From the NCBI GenBank assembly GCA_018056425.1, contig JAGPFR010000004.1, positions 31,394-95,393 on the forward strand: 64,000 nucleotides of DNA, read 5' to 3'. Below are positions 8,896 through 16,944 of the stretch, piece after piece. The notes under the pieces were generated by a model. That model was not told the DNA's origin, made no database searches, and saw only the letters and a list, made by a program, of their open reading frames with translations. Position 1 is the first letter of the stretch. Each line of letters opens with the position of its first letter. The DNA is from Lachnospiraceae bacterium (GTDB taxonomy: Bacteria; Bacillota; Clostridia; Lachnospirales; Lachnospiraceae). A program made the position numbers and the translations under genes.

Positions 8896-9837
8896 TCAAA
8901 ACATCTTTACGGGTGAAAGTAATCTCTGTGCAGGATCCGATTCGTAAACTGCGGCGAAAGACTTATCGCTGTGATAGATCCTGAACTCTTTTTTACCGGA
9001 TCCGGTTAATGCAATGGCTGCGGATGCATCTTCCGCAAAATCCTCAAAAAGAAGTTTGTTTCCGTTTGAAAGTTTCTTCTGAGCTTCCTCCTTAACGGTA
9101 AGCGCAGGAAGATCTTCGAATACGGTATCAACGCTCATAAGATAATCCATGAGTTTATCTTCATGGCCTTCATCTCTTAAATGTCTTATCTCGTCAAGAC
9201 TTACCGCATTATCCAGAGTAAAGGGGCCCACTTTGCTCCTTATAAGTGACTGCATGCATCCGCCGCAACCAAGGTCTCTTCCGATATCGTCGCAAAGAGA
9301 TCTGATATATGTTCCCTTCGAACAAAGGACTTTGATCCTGACGACGGGAAGTGATATGTCCAGTACTTCAATCCTGTGGATCGTTACTTTTCTCGCTTCC
9401 CTTTCGACGGTCTGACCGCTTCTTGCGATGTCGTAAAGTCTTCTTCCGTCTTTTTTTAACGCAGAATACATGGGAGGAATCTGCTCTATCTCGCCGGCAT
9501 AGCGGCTGACAGCTTCGGTGATCTGCTCTTCGGAAAGAGCATTTACGGCATCCGGATCTCCTCCTGTCACTTCACCTGTTGTATCAAGCGTATCCGTAGT
9601 CCTGCCCAGAAGAAGTTCTGCGATATATTCCTTATCCCAGTCTGTTATCAGTCCGCAAACCTTAGTGGCTTTTCCGAGAGCCACCGGAAGGACTCCGGTC
9701 GCCATGGGATCAAGGGTTCCTGTATGTCCGCTTTTTCTCTGGCGATATACGCCGCGAACAACCGCTACAACATCAAAGGAGGTGTATCCCGCCTCCTTTG
9801 ATATGTTAAGTATTCCGTTAATTCCCGAATCAGGCAT
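8896..9837 (-). CDS. truB: tRNA pseudouridine(55) synthase
   Basis: TruB isomerises U55 in the T loop of tRNAs. Visible motifs are GILNISKEAGYTSFDVV at the N-terminus, GHTGTLDPMATGVLPV with the catalytic Asp, KEYIAELLLGRTTDTLDTTGE, IPPMYSALKKDGRRLYDIARSG and CSKGTYIRSLCDDIGRDLG. I choose ATG 9837: GAAGGAG lies 9 bases upstream, whereas ATG 9867 lies deep in nrnA without an SD. The start overlaps the nrnA stop by 8 bases. About 313 residues; the C-terminal end has a short PUA-like extension. Part of the rimP-infB-truB-ribF translation operon. Confidence 0.95.
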   Translation of the reverse strand: MPDSGINGILNISKEAGYTSFDVVAVVRGVYRQRKSGHTGTLDPMATGVLPVALGKATKVCGLITDWDKEYIAELLLGRTTDTLDTTGEVTGGDPDAVNALSEEQITEAVSRYAGEIEQIPPMYSALKKDGRRLYDIARSGQTVEREARKVTIHRIEVLDISLPVVRIKVLCSKGTYIRSLCDDIGRDLGCGGCMQSLIRSKVGPFTLDNAVSLDEIRHLRDEGHEDKLMDYLMSVDTVFEDLPALTVKEEAQKKLSNGNKLLFEDFAEDASAAIALTGSGKKEFRIYHSDKSFAAVYESDPAQRLLSPVKMF

Positions 9838-10813
9838 CCTGCTCTTCTCCTTCAGGGGAAGCATCAAGCTGCTTTTCGATGTACTTGGACAGATTGTTTA
9901 CACAGTCATATACGTTACCGCTCATGTTGCATCCGGCCGCTCTCGCATGTCCGCCGCCGCCGAAATTCTCTGCGATCTTGGCAACATTTACTTTCTCGGA
10001 AGATCTCAGCGATACCTTGTATTCCTGGTTGCCGACCTCATACATGAAGATTGAAACCTCGGCACCTCTGATATTCCTGAGCTGTGATACGATGCCTTCA
10101 AAATCTTTGCTGACTACACCGTAGAAATCCTGGGTTCTCTTATCGAGCCAGCTGACAACACATCTGTCGTCCATGAACCTTACGCTCTCCATGAGACATC
10201 TTCCGAGGATCTGTGACTGAAGATAAGTCTTCTCGTAGAAGCATCTCTGGATAAGTGAAGGAAAATCAAAACCATACTCCATCAGCTCTGCGGCTCTTCT
10301 CATGGTATCGGGTGAAGTGCATGAATACTGGAAGACACCGGTATCGGTTACCATTCCGGTATAGATGCATTTAGCAACTTCTATATCCACATACTTCTTA
10401 TCGAAAAGAGTATAGAGCAGTTCACAGGTGGAACTGATATCGGGATCGATCTCATTGAGATCTCCCGCTCCCGTTTTATTGCTCTCATGATGATCGATGT
10501 TGATGGTTTTGACAGCGGCATCAAAATATTTACCGGGCTCGCCGAGTCTATCCCTGTTGCAGTCAAGCACGAAATATACATCGTAGGGAGCAACATCCGG
10601 AAACTCTCTCCTGATCTCAGAATAACCGATCTCACCGTCAAAGATGGTGGGGATGGGATTTTCGAGATATACATCAACAGTCAGCCCGGGCAATGCATTA
10701 AGCAGATACCGTCTGAGAGCAAGGCATGAAGAAATGGCATCACCGTCAGGTCTTATATGACCGCTGATGCCTATTCTCTCAGCTCCTTCACATTCTTTTA
10801 AAATATCAAGCAT
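9830..10813 (-). CDS. nrnA: DHH-family oligoribonuclease / pAp phosphatase (NrnA)
   Basis: NrnA removes nucleotides from nano-RNAs and dephosphorylates pAp in organisms that lack Orn. The sequence shows the DHH core, GHIRPDGDAISSCLAL, then VLDCNRDRLG, INIDHHESNKTGAGD (the DHH motif with metal ligands), ATGMVTDTG-like YTGMVTDTGVFQYS, and a C-terminal DHHA1 domain ending NFGGGGHARAAGC. Length 327 residues is typical. It sits between rbfA and truB, the common Firmicutes arrangement. Manganese-dependent cytoplasmic exonuclease activity is family knowledge. Confidence 0.93.
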   Translation of the reverse strand: MLDILKECEGAERIGISGHIRPDGDAISSCLALRRYLLNALPGLTVDVYLENPIPTIFDGEIGYSEIRREFPDVAPYDVYFVLDCNRDRLGEPGKYFDAAVKTINIDHHESNKTGAGDLNEIDPDISSTCELLYTLFDKKYVDIEVAKCIYTGMVTDTGVFQYSCTSPDTMRRAAELMEYGFDFPSLIQRCFYEKTYLQSQILGRCLMESVRFMDDRCVVSWLDKRTQDFYGVVSKDFEGIVSQLRNIRGAEVSIFMYEVGNQEYKVSLRSSEKVNVAKIAENFGGGGHARAAGCNMSGNVYDCVNNLSKYIEKQLDASPEGEEQDA

Positions 10814-10840
10814 TAAAAAAACCTCTAATTTGGCGGAAGA

Positions 10841-11230
10841 TCACTCTTCTTCCGTACCATCGTCAACATGTCTTGCTTCATCGTCCGCAACGATCTCATC
10901 GATCTTATGGATCATATCCACACCGTATTCAACGGTTGAATCGGATATGAATGTGAGAAGCGGAGTGTTTCTCATGTTCATACGCATCGCAAGTTCATGT
11001 CTGATATAACCCGAAGCCGACTCAAGCCCCTTGATGGTATTGTCCCTGTCCTCATCGGAACCGAGAACGGATATCCATACTTTACAGGTCTTAAGATCGG
11101 GAGCTACGTATACATCGATGATGCTGGTCCAGGGACTGACCCTGGGATCCTTAACATCACGAATGATGGACGCAAGTTCCTTCTGAACTTCGGAATTAAG
11201 TCTTATATTTTTTATACTGTTTTTTCTCAC
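10841..11230 (-). CDS. rbfA: 30S ribosome-binding factor A
   Basis: RbfA is a KH-fold assembly factor that binds the 30S neck and helps mature the 5' end of 16S rRNA. The 129-residue sequence has the expected [20 protein letters not shown] start, [18 protein letters not shown] and the helix-kink-helix segment [26 protein letters not shown]. The tail is acidic. The start codon overlaps the infB stop (ATGA-type), so it is translated with infB, as in many genomes. Confidence 0.95.
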   Translation of the reverse strand: MRKNSIKNIRLNSEVQKELASIIRDVKDPRVSPWTSIIDVYVAPDLKTCKVWISVLGSDEDRDNTIKGLESASGYIRHELAMRMNMRNTPLLTFISDSTVEYGVDMIHKIDEIVADDEARHVDDGTEEE

Positions 11231-14196
11231 GTTCTGGGAACCTCTACCATAATGTAGGCTTCTACCATGTCTTCTTCCTTGATGGCATCGAAACCGTCAA
11301 ATACAAGTCCGCATTCGAAACCTTCTTTAACTTCCTTGACGTCATCCTTGAATCTCTTAAGTGATGAAAGAACTCCTTCGTAAACGGTGTCCTCTCCTCT
11401 GGTAATACGAACCTTGCAGCCTCTCTGCATGATACCGTCGAGCACATAGGAACCTGCAATATTTCCGATAGCGGATGCTTTGAAGATCTGTCTGATCTGC
11501 GCATGTCCGAGAATCTTCTCTTCGAATACGGGATCGAGCATTCCCTTCATAGCACGCTCAACATCCTCGATTGCCTTATAGATGACATCGTAGCATCTGA
11601 CATCGACGTTCTCCTGCTCAGCCTTATCTCCGGCTGCGCTGTCGGGCTTAACGTTGAATCCGATGATGATCGCGTTGGATGCACCTGCAAGAGTGACGTC
11701 GGATTCATTGATGGCACCAACGCCGCTGTGGATGACCTTAACAACAACTTCTTCATTGGAAAGCTTGAGGAGTGACTCCTTGAGTGCCTCAACAGAACCC
11801 TGTACATCGGCCTTGATGATGATATCAAGTTCCTTGAGGTTCTCCTCCTTGATCTTGGAGAAGAGATCTTCAAGGCTCATGCGGCCCTGGGTCTCTGCAA
11901 GCTTCTGCTTCTTATTCTCTGCGGTGTAGGTATCAGCGTAGGACTTAGCTTCCTTATCGGATGCATGTGCAAGGAATACCTCACCTGCTTCGGGTACGGA
12001 ACTTAAGCCCAGGATCTCTACGGGAGTAGAAGGACCTGCGGTCTTAACATTCTCACCCTTATCGCTGATCATTGCTCTTACCTTACCGTGTGCGGCACCG
12101 GCAGAAATGAAATCTCCGATGTGAAGAGTACCCTTCTGTACAAGAACGGTAGCAACAGGACCTCTTCCCTTATCAAGCTGTGCCTCGATAACGACACCTC
12201 TTGCTTTTCTGTCGGGATCGGCCTTGAGCTCAAGTACGTCTGCTGTAAGAAGGATCATATCAAGCAGGTTGTCGAGTCCTTCACCGGTCTTGGCGGATAC
12301 GGGAGCAAATACGGTTGATCCACCCCAATCCTCGGAGATGAGTTCATACTCTGAAAGTTCCTGCTTTACTCTGTCGATATTTGCCGAAGGCTTATCGATC
12401 TTGTTTACCGCAACAATGATCTCTACGCCTGCTGCCTTGGCATGGTTAATAGCCTCAACGGTCTGGGGCATTACACCGTCGTCTGCAGCGACAACGAGAA
12501 TTGCGATATCTGTCGAATTGGCACCACGCATACGCATTGCGGTGAATGCTTCATGTCCGGGAGTGTCAAGGAAGGTAATGGACTTGCCCTTAACATCAAC
12601 GGTATAAGCACCGATGGCCTGGGTAATACCGCCGGCCTCGCGCTGGGTTACGTGAGTCTTTCTGATGGCATCGAGGAGCGAAGTCTTACCATGGTCAACA
12701 TGACCCATTACGCAGACTACGGGAGGTCTCTCCTTCATCTTGCTGGTATCTTCCTCGTCCTCTTTAAGGAGCTCTTCGATGACATTGATCTTAACTTCAT
12801 GCTCACAGAGGATCTCATACTCCATAGCGATGTTCTCTGCATCTTCGTAAGAGATCTCCTGGTTAACGGTAACGATCTTACCGGTGAGGAAAAGCTTCTT
12901 GATGATATCGGAAGCCTTCATCTTCATCTTGGCAGCAAGATCACCGATGGTAATGGTATCGGGAAGAGTGATAACCTTGATCTGCTCTTCTACTACCTCT
13001 TCCACCTTCTTCTCGGGCTTGATGAAACGTCCTGCCTTCTTGCTGCGAGACAGTTCTTCCTCGTTATAATTTATATCCTTGTGCTTGCTGTTTCTTTCTT
13101 CGTTCCTGCGTCTTGCGTCGCGGCCGCCTTTGTTCGATGTAGGACCGTCTGAGGTAAAGATCTTACCTCCGCCAGCACCTTTGCCGTTTCCGAATCCGGC
13201 TCCCGGTCTGCCATTTGGTCTTTGATTTCCAGCGCCACCAGAAAAGCCCCTGCCAGGAGCTCCAGCATTAAAACCGCCCCTCTGAGGGTTCTGCGCGCCC
13301 TGGAAAGAGTTCGTGCGCCCTGTCTGATTCTGCCTGAAATTCCCGCCGTTTTGGCCTTTTTCCGCATTGTTCTGGCCATATCCGTTTCCTCCGCGATATC
13401 CGCCTTTTGAACGCTGTCCGGGTCTGTCGTTGATGCTGATGGAACGGTTTGCATCACGATTTCCCTGGTTCTGCTTCTGATCGTTATTTGCAGGACGATT
13501 GCTCTCGGAAGGTGCGGGCTTATTCTCAGCCTTTACTTCGGGAGCCTGGGTATTTGCATGTGCATTCTGCTCCTGAGTCTTCTGAACGGGCTGCTCATTA
13601 ACCTCGGGCTTAGGCTTCCTGGGATTCTGAACAGTCTTGGGATCCTGAACCATATTTACGGAAGGGGTATCCGAAGGAGCGGTCAGAGGCTTGATGATCC
13701 TTCTGACTTCGGGTCTTCCTGACTGCATGCCCGGGCGATTGTTTGTCTGCACTCCGGGTCTTGCCTGATTATATCCCGCACCCTGCTGGGGTTTTGCGGC
13801 CTGTCCGGTATAAGCCCTTGCAGGCTGGCTTGCAGAGCTCTGAGCCTGAGGCTTACCGTTCTTATTGTTTACGATTATGATCTTCTTTCTGGGCTGAGAA
13901 GAATCACCTGAACCATGAGCGGGTTTAGCTTCCTGCTTCTTCTCGGAAGATACATTCTCCTTAACCTCTTCGGGCTTTTTCTCTTCCTTGCTCTCTGCAG
14001 GAGCCGGCTTAGGTGCTTCCGCAGCCTTTGCTGAATTTTTTGCACCGAATTTGGCTCTGAGTTTATCGGCCTCTTCTTCGGAAACCGAACTCTGATGGGA
14101 CTTTACTTCCATTCCCATCTCAACAGCAGCAGCTACAACATCACTGCTCTTAATGCCTAATTCTTTTGCAATTTCATGTAATCTGGGTTTTGCCAT
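11227..14196 (-). CDS. infB: Translation initiation factor IF-2
   Basis: IF-2 is the GTPase that brings fMet-tRNA to the 30S P site and promotes subunit joining. The 989-residue protein has an N-terminal IF2_N helix domain ([19 protein letters not shown]). A roughly 330-residue low-complexity linker rich in Gly, Asn, Gln, Pro and Arg follows, and then a second IF2_N domain. The G domain follows ([33 protein letters not shown]), then beta-barrels and the C-terminal C2 domain. The long linker is expected to be disordered; its length varies between species. An AGGAGG lies upstream of ATG 14196. It is the core of the rimP-to-ribF operon. Confidence 0.97.
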   Translation of the reverse strand: MAKPRLHEIAKELGIKSSDVVAAAVEMGMEVKSHQSSVSEEEADKLRAKFGAKNSAKAAEAPKPAPAESKEEKKPEEVKENVSSEKKQEAKPAHGSGDSSQPRKKIIIVNNKNGKPQAQSSASQPARAYTGQAAKPQQGAGYNQARPGVQTNNRPGMQSGRPEVRRIIKPLTAPSDTPSVNMVQDPKTVQNPRKPKPEVNEQPVQKTQEQNAHANTQAPEVKAENKPAPSESNRPANNDQKQNQGNRDANRSISINDRPGQRSKGGYRGGNGYGQNNAEKGQNGGNFRQNQTGRTNSFQGAQNPQRGGFNAGAPGRGFSGGAGNQRPNGRPGAGFGNGKGAGGGKIFTSDGPTSNKGGRDARRRNEERNSKHKDINYNEEELSRSKKAGRFIKPEKKVEEVVEEQIKVITLPDTITIGDLAAKMKMKASDIIKKLFLTGKIVTVNQEISYEDAENIAMEYEILCEHEVKINVIEELLKEDEEDTSKMKERPPVVCVMGHVDHGKTSLLDAIRKTHVTQREAGGITQAIGAYTVDVKGKSITFLDTPGHEAFTAMRMRGANSTDIAILVVAADDGVMPQTVEAINHAKAAGVEIIVAVNKIDKPSANIDRVKQELSEYELISEDWGGSTVFAPVSAKTGEGLDNLLDMILLTADVLELKADPDRKARGVVIEAQLDKGRGPVATVLVQKGTLHIGDFISAGAAHGKVRAMISDKGENVKTAGPSTPVEILGLSSVPEAGEVFLAHASDKEAKSYADTYTAENKKQKLAETQGRMSLEDLFSKIKEENLKELDIIIKADVQGSVEALKESLLKLSNEEVVVKVIHSGVGAINESDVTLAGASNAIIIGFNVKPDSAAGDKAEQENVDVRCYDVIYKAIEDVERAMKGMLDPVFEEKILGHAQIRQIFKASAIGNIAGSYVLDGIMQRGCKVRITRGEDTVYEGVLSSLKRFKDDVKEVKEGFECGLVFDGFDAIKEEDMVEAYIMVEVPRT

Positions 14197-14199
14197 TAA

Positions 14200-14523
14200 T
14201 TAACATTCCTCCTCAAAAAGCTCAGGTGCCGCCTTCATTATCGCACGACACAATCCTTCATCTTTTACCGCAAGAGCACTTCGCAGATCTTTGCCCACAG
14301 CCCTGCCGAGAGATTCCCGGTCAGCGTAATATGCATACGGAACTTCATAATATTTGCATTTATCCGTATACATTTTCTTAGAGCCGTCGGATGCATCACC
14401 TGCTATCACAACGCACATTGCCGTTCCGTCCCGAATACTTTCGAGCACCTGCGTTTCACCGCCGGCAATGTTGCCGCTCTTTTGTGCGATTCCAAGAAGT
14501 GATAATACTTTGTCCTGCGTAAT
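14200..14523 (-). CDS. YlxQ-like L7Ae-family ribosomal/RNA-binding protein, non-ATG start
   Basis: The gene lies between rnpM and infB, where a YlxQ L7Ae-type protein is expected. An ORF read only from GTG 14448 gives 82 residues and lacks the first helix. The frame is open further up and encodes QDKVLSLLGIAQKSGNIAGGE, which is exactly the missing N-terminus of the L7Ae fold. No ATG, GTG or TTG precedes it in frame. An AAGGAG lies directly before ATT 14523 and ACG 14520, so translation probably starts at a rare codon there. The rest (VIAGDASDGSKKM, YEVPYAYYADRESLGRAVG) is typical. I infer kink-turn RNA binding from the family. The start is uncertain. Confidence 0.75.
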   Translation of the reverse strand: MTQDKVLSLLGIAQKSGNIAGGETQVLESIRDGTAMCVVIAGDASDGSKKMYTDKCKYYEVPYAYYADRESLGRAVGKDLRSALAVKDEGLCRAIMKAAPELFEEEC

Positions 14524-14537
14524 AACTCCTTCGGCGG

Positions 14538-14810
14538 TCAGCTTTCCGCCAGTCTTTTTCTGATATACTCGGATACTTCCGATACGGTATCCTTCGAAAC
14601 CTGCATCTTGAATGCTTTGTTGAGAGCCTGTTTTTTTACGGCCTTTTCAAGGCAGTCTTCATTTAAGCATATGTATGCTCCGCGGCCGTTTGCACGTCCG
14701 GTGTCATCTGCCTTAATAATGCCCTGCGGATCTTTGACGATCCTTATCATCGTCTTCTTGTCATGAATATCTCCGCAGCCGATGCATGTTCTCGAAACTT
14801 CGGATGCCAT
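14538..14810 (-). CDS. rnpM: RNase P modulator RnpM (YlxR family)
   Basis: This 90-residue protein has the YlxR signature SRTCIGCGDIHDKKTMIRIV near the N-terminus and ANGRGAYICLNEDCLEKAVKKQAL in the middle. YlxR/RnpM proteins bind the RNase P RNA and modulate its activity in Firmicutes. Its start codon overlaps the nusA stop as TAATG, so it is translationally coupled to nusA. The basic surface helices suit RNA binding. The order nusA-rnpM-ylxQ-infB is strongly conserved and supports the call. Confidence 0.92.
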   Translation of the reverse strand: MASEVSRTCIGCGDIHDKKTMIRIVKDPQGIIKADDTGRANGRGAYICLNEDCLEKAVKKQALNKAFKMQVSKDTVSEVSEYIRKRLAES

Positions 14811-15964
14811 TATTCCTGTACTTCCTCTTCGGATACTTCCTCAGTTGCTTCGTTGAATGCTTCATCCTCATCATCCGAATACTCGTAGTCCTCGTAACGG
14901 AATCCGGGAGCATCCTTAGCCTGGGACTCTGACTTGATATCGATCTTATAGCCGGTAAGACGTGCTGCAAGGCGGGCGTTCTGTCCCTCTTTACCGATTG
15001 CAAGAGAAAGCTGGTCATTGGGAACGACAACCTTGGCGGTCTTCTCATAAGGATCTGCAAATACGGCATTTACCGATGCGGGTGAAAGTGCATTCTGAAC
15101 AAGGTTTCCGGGGTTGTCATCCCAGCAAACGATGTCAATCTTCTCGTCGTTGAGTTCGCTTACGACAGCGCCTACTCTGTCTCCGTTCATACCTACGCAT
15201 GCGCCTACGGGATCGACGTCGGGATTGTTGCTCCATACGGCGATCTTGGAACGGCTGCCGGGCTCACGTGCAATGCTTCTGATCTCTACGATACCGTCGG
15301 AAATCTCGGTTACTTCGTTTTCGAAGAGACATCTTACAAGCTCGGGATGAGTACGGCTTACGCTGATGCGGGGTCCCTTGGGAGTGGACTTGACATCGAG
15401 AACATAAACCTTGAGTCTGTCTCCGTTTCTGTATCTCTCGCCGGGGATCATCTCTGACTCAGCAAGGATTCCGTCTGCCTTACCGAGGTTGAGGCTTACA
15501 TTGCCTCCTACATAATGATTAACGGTACCGGTAACAACATTCTTTCTTCTGCCTGAGAACTGATCGAATACGGCATGTCTCTCCTCCTCACGGATCTTCT
15601 GGAGAATGACGTTCTTCGCGCTCATTGCAGCGATACGGGTAAGTTCATCTGACTTGATATCAACCTGTACAACGTCTCCGATCTGTGCATCGGGCGCAAT
15701 TGCCTGTGCATCTTCAAGAGAGATATCCTCAAGAGGGTCCATAACATCATCAGCGGTCTCAACAACGGTCTTCTCCGCATAGATGCGGTGATCGCCGGTC
15801 TCACGATTGACCTCTGCACGTATGTTCTTGATGTTCTCATTTCTGCCATACAGCTGACGGCAACCTGCAACAAGAGCATTCTCGATAGCATCGAAAATAG
15901 CTTCTCTGTCTATGCCTTTTTCCTTTGCAAGCAGATTAAGACTCTCAATAAGTTCGCTGTTCAT
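14810..15964 (-). CDS. nusA: Transcription termination/antitermination factor NusA
   Basis: NusA binds RNA polymerase and nascent RNA, and affects pausing, termination and rRNA antitermination. The start is ATG 15964 ([18 protein letters not shown]); a longer frame up to 16030 adds a basic non-conserved extension with no family match. Domains in order: NusA_N (1-125, with SRTHPELV-preceding S1), S1 (about 130-200: [18 protein letters not shown]), KH1 ([30 protein letters not shown]) and KH2 ([18 protein letters not shown]). After KH2 is only a short acidic tail; the AR repeats of proteobacterial NusA are absent, as usual in Firmicutes. Follows rimP. Confidence 0.96.
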   Translation of the reverse strand: MNSELIESLNLLAKEKGIDREAIFDAIENALVAGCRQLYGRNENIKNIRAEVNRETGDHRIYAEKTVVETADDVMDPLEDISLEDAQAIAPDAQIGDVVQVDIKSDELTRIAAMSAKNVILQKIREEERHAVFDQFSGRRKNVVTGTVNHYVGGNVSLNLGKADGILAESEMIPGERYRNGDRLKVYVLDVKSTPKGPRISVSRTHPELVRCLFENEVTEISDGIVEIRSIAREPGSRSKIAVWSNNPDVDPVGACVGMNGDRVGAVVSELNDEKIDIVCWDDNPGNLVQNALSPASVNAVFADPYEKTAKVVVPNDQLSLAIGKEGQNARLAARLTGYKIDIKSESQAKDAPGFRYEDYEYSDDEDEAFNEATEEVSEEEVQE

Positions 15965-15992
15965 TTTGTTTTTCCCTTTTCCCTTTCTGTTA

Positions 15993-16490
15993 TTAAAAAT
16001 CCAAAGACAGCTTGATCTGCGCGATATCATTTCGCTGCCAGACCGATGTGATTTCAGTTTCGGAATCTTCTATGGTGACCGTGTCCTTGTCGAAGGATTT
16101 AAGAATACCTGCGATGGATTTGGATTTGATGGAACTTGCTTCATCCTCGCGGATCACCATTTGTTTGTAGAAGGAGATCTCAACGGACTGCCCGATCGAT
16201 TTCTCGAGATGTCTGTCCTTCGAAAGTGTTCTTCCGAGGCCCGGACTTGAAACCTCCAAAATGTACTGTTCTTCGATCAGTCCGGATTCATCCAGTTTTG
16301 TTTCAAATGCACGACTGACGTTTTCGCAGTCATCGATGGTTACTCCGCCCTCCTTATCGATATATGCGCGAAGGTATTTTTCGTTATTCTCCGTGACATA
16401 TTCGACATCGTATACCGATACGCCGTAGCTTTCGGTAACGGGAACGAGGAGCTCTTCAGCTTTATTAGCTATCTGTTCGGCTCTGCCCAT
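15993..16490 (-). CDS. rimP: Ribosome maturation factor RimP
   Basis: RimP is needed for 30S maturation and binds S12. I choose ATG 16490 because GGGAGG sits 6 bases upstream; the ATG at 16511 would lie upstream of that SD. The 165-residue sequence has VYDVEYVTENNEKYLRAYIDKEGGVTIDDCENVSR and YILEVSSPGLGRTLSKDRHLEKSIGQSVEI, the family signature with the PGLxRxL motif. It is the first gene of the long operon, 28 bases before nusA, and is preceded by a promoter and a 12-bp leader hairpin. Confidence 0.95.
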   Translation of the reverse strand: MGRAEQIANKAEELLVPVTESYGVSVYDVEYVTENNEKYLRAYIDKEGGVTIDDCENVSRAFETKLDESGLIEEQYILEVSSPGLGRTLSKDRHLEKSIGQSVEISFYKQMVIREDEASSIKSKSIAGILKSFDKDTVTIEDSETEITSVWQRNDIAQIKLSLDF

Positions 16491-16511
16491 AAGCACCCTC
16501 CCAACAAACAA

Positions 16512-16539
16512 GTAAGAGTGGCCGCATGGCCACTCTTAC
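16512..16539 (-). promoter_or_regulatory. 12-bp leader hairpin before rimP (candidate attenuator)
   Basis: GTAAGAGTGGCC/GGCCACTCTTAC is a perfect 12-bp stem with a 4-base loop. On the minus strand it is followed by TTGTTTGTT and then at once by the rimP SD. It lies between the predicted transcription start and the first gene, so it can act as a leaky terminator, an RNA-stability cap or a site for NusA feedback. Confidence 0.65.
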
Positions 16540-16555
16540 ATCAACTACTTAACAT

Positions 16556-16584
16556 AATGTATACCGAATACCGATGATTGTCAA
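16556..16584 (-). promoter_or_regulatory. Sigma-A promoter of the rimP-nusA-infB operon
   Basis: A perfect TTGACA (16579-16584), a 17-base spacer and TACATT (16556-16561) on the minus strand, about 60 bases before rimP. Confidence 0.75.
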
Positions 16585-16599
16585 GGGGGGGTGACAGTA

Positions 16600-16820
16600 T
16601 GGACGCTTCATTTTGTCATTTTCTAATGTGGAAGGTTTCTGCATTCCGCGGGGTGACACGGATGCATGATTTTCGAGACTTCGATGGTCTGCGGCATGAG
16701 ATATAACTATCATTGTTCTATGGCCGCCTGATCCCGAAAAGCGAGAAAATTATGCACCGTGGCAGGCCCCCAGGAATGCAGAAAACTTCTAAGAATATGG
16801 ATGACAAAATGAAGCGTCCA
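16600..16820 (+). repeat. Foldback element B: 20-bp perfect terminal inverted repeats, structured-RNA-like core
   Basis: TGGACGCTTCATTTTGTCAT at 16600-16619 is repeated perfectly inverted at 16801-16820. The interior continues to pair: TTTCTGCATTCC with GGAATGCAGAAA, GGGG with CCCC, CACGG (16657-16661) with CCGTG (16757-16761), and GCATGATTTTC (16664-16674) with GAAAATTATGC (16745-16755). Between these helices sit GAGAC (16675-16679) opposite AAGCGA (16739-16744), and TGA opposite GCAGG (16762-16766). The same loops recur in element A at 30017-30286. It has no coding capacity and no clear target-site duplication. It could be a MITE or a non-coding RNA; the strand given is the one matching element A reversed. 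Confidence 0.8.
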
Positions 16821-16892
16821 GGACAGATCTATACCTCCGAAAAGTCCGGTTGATACAATAGGACCAAGCACCTGTCCGAAGCTTCCATAAAA

Positions 16893-16920
16893 AAATGCAC
16901 CGGAGATTTCCGGTGCATTT
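16893..16920 (-). terminator. Rho-independent terminator after pepF
   Basis: AAATGCACCGGA pairs with TCCGGTGCATTT around a 4-base loop and is followed on the minus strand by seven T. It closes the opp-pepF operon. The remaining bases 16821-16892 hold no gene that I can support. Confidence 0.9.
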
Positions 16921-16944
16921 ATAATACCATATCGGGCCTTTATA

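Noticed and set aside
12442-13152. 236-residue plus-strand ORF opposite infB
   Set aside because: Antisense to the conserved IF-2 GTPase region and without motifs; long antisense frames are common opposite this codon usage.
16600-16820. Assigning element B to HEARO/omega-RNA or another named RNA
   Set aside because: I could not recall a consensus that matches the GAGAC/AAGCGA and GCAGG loops, and no IscB-like gene is nearby; left unnamed.
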